From the NCBI RefSeq assembly GCF_014200305.1, contig NZ_JACHBL010000001.1:930001-994000 (forward strand): a DNA stretch of 64,000 nt. Reading direction: 5' to 3'. The notes beneath the pieces are model-generated. The model saw nothing but the letters and a program-made list of their open reading frames with translations, did no database searches and was not told the DNA's origin. The DNA comes from Neomicrococcus lactis (GTDB lineage: Bacteria; Actinomycetota; Actinomycetes; Actinomycetales; Micrococcaceae). Every line of letters begins with the position of its first letter. The first letter of the stretch is position 1. This document shows, piece by piece, positions 60,164 to 64,000 of this stretch. The translations under genes were made by a program, and so were the position numbers.

Positions 60164-61249
60164 CTACGGCAAACGGTACGTCCATTCGTGGGTACCGAAC
60201 TTGGATTCCACGAGTGCCTCAGCCTTCGCAAGGGATTCTTCGCCAATGGTGGATGGCGTCGCGTCGTAACGCTCCGTGAAAGTCTCCATCATGACGTCTA
60301 TGATGGCGTCTCGCGTCATGCCCGTCTGTCTCTTCAAAGGATCCACGCGCTTCTTGGCGCTCTTGATGCCCTTGTCTGAAATCTTCTCCTCGGAGACTGT
60401 GAGGACTTCGGACATCTTGTCTGCGTCGATGTCGTAGCTCATGGTGACGTGGTGCAGTAGCGCACCTGAAGCCAAGCGCTTCTGAGCGGCTCCGCCGATC
60501 TTGCCCTGCGGCGTCGCAATGTCATTGAGCGGCTTGTAGAAGGCTTCAATGCCCACGCGCTCGAGTGCTTCCATGACCCAGGCATCAAGGTATGGATAGG
60601 AGTCAGCGAAGGATTTTCCGTCTACGAGTGACGGAGGAGCGTAGAGCGAATACGTGATGCAGTTGCCCGCTTCCATGAACATGGCGCCACCGCCCGAGAT
60701 GCGGCGAACCACGCGAATACCGTGGTGCTCGGCTGCCTCGAGGTTCAGTTCATTGTGAACGGCTTGGAAGGATCCAATGACGACGGCGGGAGTGTCCCAG
60801 TTCCAGAAGCGGATCGTCGGCGGACGGGTGCCTGCAGCGACCTCGCGAGTCAGTACTTCGTCGAGGGCAACGTTCATTTCAGGAGACATGACGGACTGCG
60901 GAATGATGTGCCAGTCGTGATCGCGCCAGCGGGTTGCATGACCCAACGCGCGGCGCACGCCCATCGCGACAGCTTGAGCGTCGAAGCCAATCAGGTGGGT
61001 GCCTTCGGGCAAACCGTTGTGGATTGCTTCGCGGATGGTCTGGTGATCAGCGTTGACGCTGAGTCCAATCAAAGACCGGTTGAGATCTTCAAGGGCAGTG
61101 TCCGGCTCAAGAAAAAAGTCGCCGTTGATGCTCGCAGCCGAAATCACACCGGATTCCGACTCGAGATCAACGACGACTAATTTGCCTCCCGGAACCTTGA
61201 ATCCACCGTGGTGTTTTTGAGGTTCTTGTGAAGAGGCGTTTGAAGTCAT
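60164..61249 (-). CDS. lplA: Lipoate--protein ligase family protein, accessory domain first
   Basis: A 361-residue protein with unusual domain order. Residues ~15-105 (PGGKLVVVDLES, then ASINGDFFLEPDTALEDLNRSL) resemble the accessory domain that is C-terminal in E. coli LplA. The catalytic BPL/LPL domain follows (~120-340) with RFWNWDTPAVVIGSFQ, RRISGGGAMFMEAG and the lysine-bearing GKIGGAAQKR. It activates lipoate (or a related acid) with ATP and transfers it to lipoyl domains. ATG 61247-61249 has GAGG only 2 nt upstream, which is tight. Upstream neighbour is rpmE2, 13 bases away on the same strand. Confidence 0.88.
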   Translation of the reverse strand: MTSNASSQEPQKHHGGFKVPGGKLVVVDLESESGVISAASINGDFFLEPDTALEDLNRSLIGLSVNADHQTIREAIHNGLPEGTHLIGFDAQAVAMGVRRALGHATRWRDHDWHIIPQSVMSPEMNVALDEVLTREVAAGTRPPTIRFWNWDTPAVVIGSFQAVHNELNLEAAEHHGIRVVRRISGGGAMFMEAGNCITYSLYAPPSLVDGKSFADSYPYLDAWVMEALERVGIEAFYKPLNDIATPQGKIGGAAQKRLASGALLHHVTMSYDIDADKMSEVLTVSEEKISDKGIKSAKKRVDPLKRQTGMTRDAIIDVMMETFTERYDATPSTIGEESLAKAEALVESKFGTHEWTYRLP

Positions 61250-61262
61250 TACCTCAGTATAT

Positions 61263-61520
61263 TTACTTCTTGCCGCCGAAGCCCTTGAAGCGCTGGTTGA
61301 AGCGCTCAACGCGACCTGCGGTGTCCATGATGCGCTGCTTACCGGTGTAGAACGGGTGCGATGCAGCGGAGATTTCCACGTCAACGAGTGGGTAGGTGTT
61401 TCCGTCTTCCCATTCGATGGTGCGGTCAGTAGAAACCGTCGAGCGGGTGAGGAACTTTTCGCCGGAGGCAAGGTCGTGGAATACAACCGGGCCGTACTGC
61501 GGGTGGATATCAGCCTTCAT
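61263..61520 (-). CDS. rpmE2: 50S ribosomal protein L31 type B
   Basis: An 85-residue L31. The N-terminus is [16 protein letters not shown], then [11 protein letters not shown] and the conserved C-terminal SSHPFYTGK-like segment ([26 protein letters not shown]). It lacks the four zinc-ligand cysteines of L31A, so it is the zinc-free paralogue commonly induced by zinc shortage. GAAGG lies 7 nt before ATG 61518-61520. A conserved-looking hairpin lies in its leader. No clear Zur operator was seen. Confidence 0.96.
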   Translation of the reverse strand: MKADIHPQYGPVVFHDLASGEKFLTRSTVSTDRTIEWEDGNTYPLVDVEISAASHPFYTGKQRIMDTAGRVERFNQRFKGFGGKK

Positions 61521-61539
61521 TTTTAAACCTTCGCGTCAA

Positions 61540-61563
61540 GGCCACTGGATTTTGCCAGTGGCC
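61540..61563 (-). promoter_or_regulatory. Hairpin in the rpmE2 leader (possible L31 leader element)
   Basis: A perfect 9-bp stem GGCCACTGG (61540-61548) / CCAGTGGCC (61555-61563) with a 6-nt loop, ending 19 nt upstream of the rpmE2 start codon. Ribosomal-protein leaders bound by L31 are known in several bacterial groups; this could be such an autoregulatory element, or simply a terminator for the methyltransferase gene upstream. Confidence 0.45.
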
Positions 61564-61650
61564 ATTGGGGACGATACTGCCCTACGAGTGCAGGGCCAGC
61601 TAACAATCTTACACGAAAATGCCCTGCAGAGCGCATCTGCGCGCCGTGCC

Positions 61651-61719
61651 TTAGCCCGTTGGATTACCGCGGTATCGCAGCTCCCACATTGCAACGGACG
61701 ACGCCGCAGCTACATTGAG
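61651..61719 (-). other. In-frame continuation of the TrmH/SpoU gene after the TAG
   Basis: 22 codons plus TAA that complete SpoU motif 3 (LNVAAASSVAMWEL). They show no decay, so the stop is either very recent, read through, or an artefact. Confidence 0.7.
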
Positions 61720-62526
61720 CTAATCAACGCCCACTCGCATGGGGATTTGGAGGGCAACGTCCGCCAGGTCTAGCGTGCGTTGCGAAATTCCCGCGCCTTC
61801 AGTTCCGAGAACGAGGGCCAAACGTTCGACGACTCCGGAGTCGAATTCATCAATGTTGATTGAGTGGGGCGTGAGCTCCATGGCGGCAATGACGAAGCCA
61901 GCGTCTTTGAGCTGGCTCAGTGCTTCATCCCACGGACCGGTGCGCGCCCACGGGATCTGGAAGACGCCGCCCATACTTACGCGGATGGAGCGACGGTACA
62001 GAGGGTCTGCGCAGCGTTCACTGACGAGGATTCCGTCCACCCCAAGCCCGGCCGCACTCCGGAAAACAGATCCCAGATTGGTGTGTTCCACGATGTCCTC
62101 AAGTAGGACGATCCGACGAGCGTTGGCCAAGACATCCTGGACCGTCAAAGGCTCGGGCCGATTCATCGCTGCCAAAGCGCCGCGGTGCAGATTGAAGCCT
62201 GCGATCTCTTCCAGGATCTCTGGCGACCCCATCAAGACGGGCACGTCCGGGAACTGCTCGATTTCGGTACGAAGTTTGGGCAGCCACTTCTCTGTCAGAA
62301 AGAAGCTACGAGGAGTGTGGCCGGCGGCGATGGCACGCTTGACCACGTTCGTGGACTCGGCGATATAGAGGCCGCGTTCAGGGTCCGTCTTCTGGCGAAG
62401 GGCCGCGTCAGAGAGGGCAACATAGTCCTTCACTCGCGGATCCGCAGCCGATTCCAAACGCACCACGTTAGGCGGCATGAACGGTTCCCCGTCCGCCTGG
62501 ACGATGGTGGGATTTGGTTCGCTCAT
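61720..62526 (-). CDS. TrmH/SpoU-type RNA 2'-O-methyltransferase, cut short by TAG in motif 3
   Basis: 268 residues up to TAG 61720-61722. An N-terminal substrate-binding region is followed by the SpoU knot domain: motif 1 LLEDIVEHTNLGSVFRSAAGLG, then SMGGVFQIPW and motif 2 LVLGTEGAGIS. Motif 3 should read IPM-x-GVD-S-LNVA. Here the reading is IPMRVGVD-TAG-LNVAAASSVAMWE, and the frame stays open for 22 codons to TAA 61651-61653. A single change (TCG to TAG) explains this. The truncated protein lacks the conserved Asn and the last helix that closes the SAM-binding knot, so it should be inactive unless the stop is read through or is a sequence error. Confidence 0.85.
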   Translation of the reverse strand: MSEPNPTIVQADGEPFMPPNVVRLESAADPRVKDYVALSDAALRQKTDPERGLYIAESTNVVKRAIAAGHTPRSFFLTEKWLPKLRTEIEQFPDVPVLMGSPEILEEIAGFNLHRGALAAMNRPEPLTVQDVLANARRIVLLEDIVEHTNLGSVFRSAAGLGVDGILVSERCADPLYRRSIRVSMGGVFQIPWARTGPWDEALSQLKDAGFVIAAMELTPHSINIDEFDSGVVERLALVLGTEGAGISQRTLDLADVALQIPMRVGVD

Positions 62527-62529
62527 GGA

Positions 62530-63330
62530 CTAGGAACCGTTGATGAGCTTGATGATCATGTTGATGAACGCCACGGTTCCGAGTAACACGATCACGAGGC
62601 GCAAGAGATTCGGAGAAAGCTTTCGGCCGATCTTCGCGCCGACGAAACCGCCAATGAGGCTGCCGACAGCAATGAGCAGGACGGCCTCCCAGTGAATACG
62701 CTCCCACGCGAAGAGCAAGTACGAGATCGCAGCAACGAGGTTCACCACGAGGGAGAGGATCACCTTGACGGCGTTGGACTGTTGCAGGTTCGCATGCAAG
62801 AACACGCCAAACAAGCCCATGAGGATGACGCCCTGCGCCGCTGTGAAGTATCCCCCGTAGATACCCGTGAGAAACACCAGGATGTAGAGGATCAAAGGCA
62901 ACTTTTGGCGGTCCGCATCTGCCGGGTCAAAGTTCCTCTCACCGGCACGCTGTCGCGCCCAGGCAGAGAGCGCTGGCTGGAAAATCACCAAGAGCACTGC
63001 CAACAAAATCAGTGCGGGAGCCACGTATCCGAAGACGGTGTCCGGCAAGTGCAAGAGCAAGTAGGCGCCAATCAAGCCACCTACCAAGGACACTGGCAAG
63101 AGCTTCAACAACACCGTCTTGACGGACGCGGCTTCGCGCCGGTAACCCCAGGCGCCGGAGAAGCCGCCGGCGACGAGACCCATGGCGTTAGAGACCACGG
63201 CGTTAACAGGCGCGTAGCCCAGCGCCACCAAAATCGGGAATGTCACGAGTGAGCCGGAGCCCACGATGGTGTTGATGGTTCCTGCCCAGAGTCCACCGAG
63301 CAGGATGATGAGTTCGCGCCAAAAATCCAT
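62530..63330 (-). CDS. TSUP (TauE/SafE) family membrane permease
   Basis: A 266-residue protein with ~8 helices in two similar halves. It shows the TSUP features AGTINTIVGSGSLVTFPILVALG near the start and FLTGIYGGYFTAAQGVILMGLFG in the middle, plus GGFVGAKIGRKLSP. The family exports sulfite, sulfoacetate or similar anions, or imports sulfur compounds; the substrate is unknown. ATG 63328-63330 overlaps the upstream ABC ATPase stop by one base (TAATG). The methyltransferase gene begins 3 bases after its stop, so three genes are probably co-transcribed. Confidence 0.9.
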   Translation of the reverse strand: MDFWRELIILLGGLWAGTINTIVGSGSLVTFPILVALGYAPVNAVVSNAMGLVAGGFSGAWGYRREAASVKTVLLKLLPVSLVGGLIGAYLLLHLPDTVFGYVAPALILLAVLLVIFQPALSAWARQRAGERNFDPADADRQKLPLILYILVFLTGIYGGYFTAAQGVILMGLFGVFLHANLQQSNAVKVILSLVVNLVAAISYLLFAWERIHWEAVLLIAVGSLIGGFVGAKIGRKLSPNLLRLVIVLLGTVAFINMIIKLINGS

Positions 63331-64000
63331 TACTCGGCGGCGACCGCCATGAATCGACCTTCGGTCTGCATCAAGCGCAGCTTCGTATCAAAGGTCTTCG
63401 AGAGGTTCTCTTCGTTCATGACCTCGCCGAGCGGTCCTGCCGCGACAACTTCGCCTTCACGGATCATGAGCGCGTGCGTGAATCCCGGTGGGATTTCTTC
63501 GAGGTGGTGCGTGACCAACACGAGAGTCGGCGATGCCGGATCCTTGGCAAGCTGGGTCAAGCGCTTCACGAGGTCTTCACGGCCAGCAAGGTCAAGGCCA
63601 GCGCCTGGCTCGTCCAAGAGCAAAAGTTCAGGGTCCGTCATGAGTGCGCGGGCAATCTGCACACGCTTGCGCTCACCCTCGGACAACGAACCGAACGTGC
63701 GGTTCATCATGGTGGACATGCCCCATTCGTGCAGCAAGCGGAAAGCACGGCGCTCATCGAGCTTCTCGTACTCTTCACGCCAGCGGCCGGTCATGCCATA
63801 AGCAGCCGTCAACACCACGTTGAGTACACGCTCGTCTTCACGAATGTGAGTTGTGAGAGCTGCAGAGCTCAGGCCGATCAGCGGGCGAAGTTCAAAAACA
63901 TCAACCTTGCCGAGCTGCTCTTCAAAGACGGAAACAGTGCCGCGAGTCGGGTGCATTCGCGTGGCAGCAAGCTGCAAAAGCGTGGTCTTTCCGGCGCCAT
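63330..64000 (-). CDS. ABC transporter ATP-binding protein (5' end outside the window)
   Basis: The frame is open through the window edge. Visible parts are the Walker A end GAGKTTLLQLAAT at the extreme edge, Q-loop region, signature LSEGERKRVQIARAL (an LSEGE variant of LSGGQ), Walker B LLLLDEPGAGLDL and the switch His in LVTHHLEEIPPGF. It matches the ModF/PhnC-like or YlmA-like single ATPases rather than UvrA types. The HHLEEIPPGF sequence is characteristic of soluble, ill-characterised ABC ATPases. Only about 20-30 N-terminal residues are missing. Its stop overlaps the TSUP start. Confidence 0.9.
   Translation of the reverse strand, partial: GAGKTTLLQLAATRMHPTRGTVSVFEEQLGKVDVFELRPLIGLSSAALTTHIREDERVLNVVLTAAYGMTGRWREEYEKLDERRAFRLLHEWGMSTMMNRTFGSLSEGERKRVQIARALMTDPELLLLDEPGAGLDLAGREDLVKRLTQLAKDPASPTLVLVTHHLEEIPPGFTHALMIREGEVVAAGPLGEVMNEENLSKTFDTKLRLMQTEGRFMAVAAE

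Noticed and set aside
61521-61620. Zur operator before rpmE2
   Set aside because: No AT-rich TGAAAATNATTTTCA-like palindrome could be seen; only G/C-rich hairpins are present.

Overview
The window is a dense, moderately GC-rich (high-50s % by eye) chromosomal segment of an actinobacterium. The best fit is a member of the Micrococcaceae (Arthrobacter/Micrococcus/Neomicrococcus relatives). The evidence is the Pup ligation genes, two mycothiol genes (mshA, mshC), RbpA, TatA/TatC next to HelY, actinobacterial GlgA/GlgC, and a naturally fused PafB-PafC regulator as known from Arthrobacter. Many genes start with GTG, and gene order is largely housekeeping.

Layout. 0-9.8 kb: end of a drug-exporter-type MFS gene, a UvrA-like ABC protein without a UvrB-binding domain, two overlapping GNAT genes (one fused to an NTF2-like domain), an S9 peptidase, rlmA, an NfeD-SPFH membrane pair, and rbpA behind a sigma-R-type promoter. 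9.9-28.4 kb: a long minus-strand block. In transcription order it runs HAD phosphatase, site-2 protease, trmI, arc, dop, pup, pafA, two FKBP isomerases, pafBC, tatA, tatC, helY, an amidohydrolase and a polyprenol-phosphate mannosyltransferase. 28.5-35.3 kb: PAC2 protein, mshC, uppP, small proteins, an acyl-CoA dehydrogenase, an M20 peptidase and tRNA-Leu(GAG). 35.4-36.7 kb: an intact IS256/IS1249-type insertion sequence with perfect 8-bp target duplications. 36.8-48.7 kb: membrane proteins, an M23 cell-wall peptidase with a long Pro-rich tail, mshA, and a lipid-oxidation cluster (MaoC, FabG4, FadA2, TetR, acyl-CoA oxidase). 48.7-64 kb: divergent glgA/glgC, an odd zinc-motif SDR protein, an ATP-grasp/alpha-E/transglutaminase operon, a YeiH transporter, pepN, lplA, rpmE2, a TrmH/SpoU methyltransferase with a premature stop, a TSUP transporter and a truncated ABC ATPase.

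How the genes work together. The central theme is protein modification and turnover. Pup, Dop, PafA and ARC are all present and contiguous, but the 20S proteasome genes (prcB, prcA) that normally sit between pup and pafA are absent. The ARC C-terminus also lacks the GQYL tail that docks on the proteasome. This looks like a proteasome-independent pupylation system, with the DNA-damage regulator PafBC still encoded nearby. Stress physiology (mycothiol synthesis, sigma-R-type control of rbpA) and envelope biogenesis (Tat, UppP, mannosyltransferase, M23 peptidase) account for much of the rest.

The points most worth a second look are: the proteasome-less Pup locus; a hairpin that encloses the pafBC ribosome-binding site and start codon; a TAG codon exactly inside the SpoU motif 3 of a TrmH-type methyltransferase; the sigma-R-type promoter of rbpA; a probable ATT start for trmI; the zinc-motif SDR that has lost its catalytic Tyr; and the uncharacterised ATP-grasp/alpha-E/transglutaminase operon.
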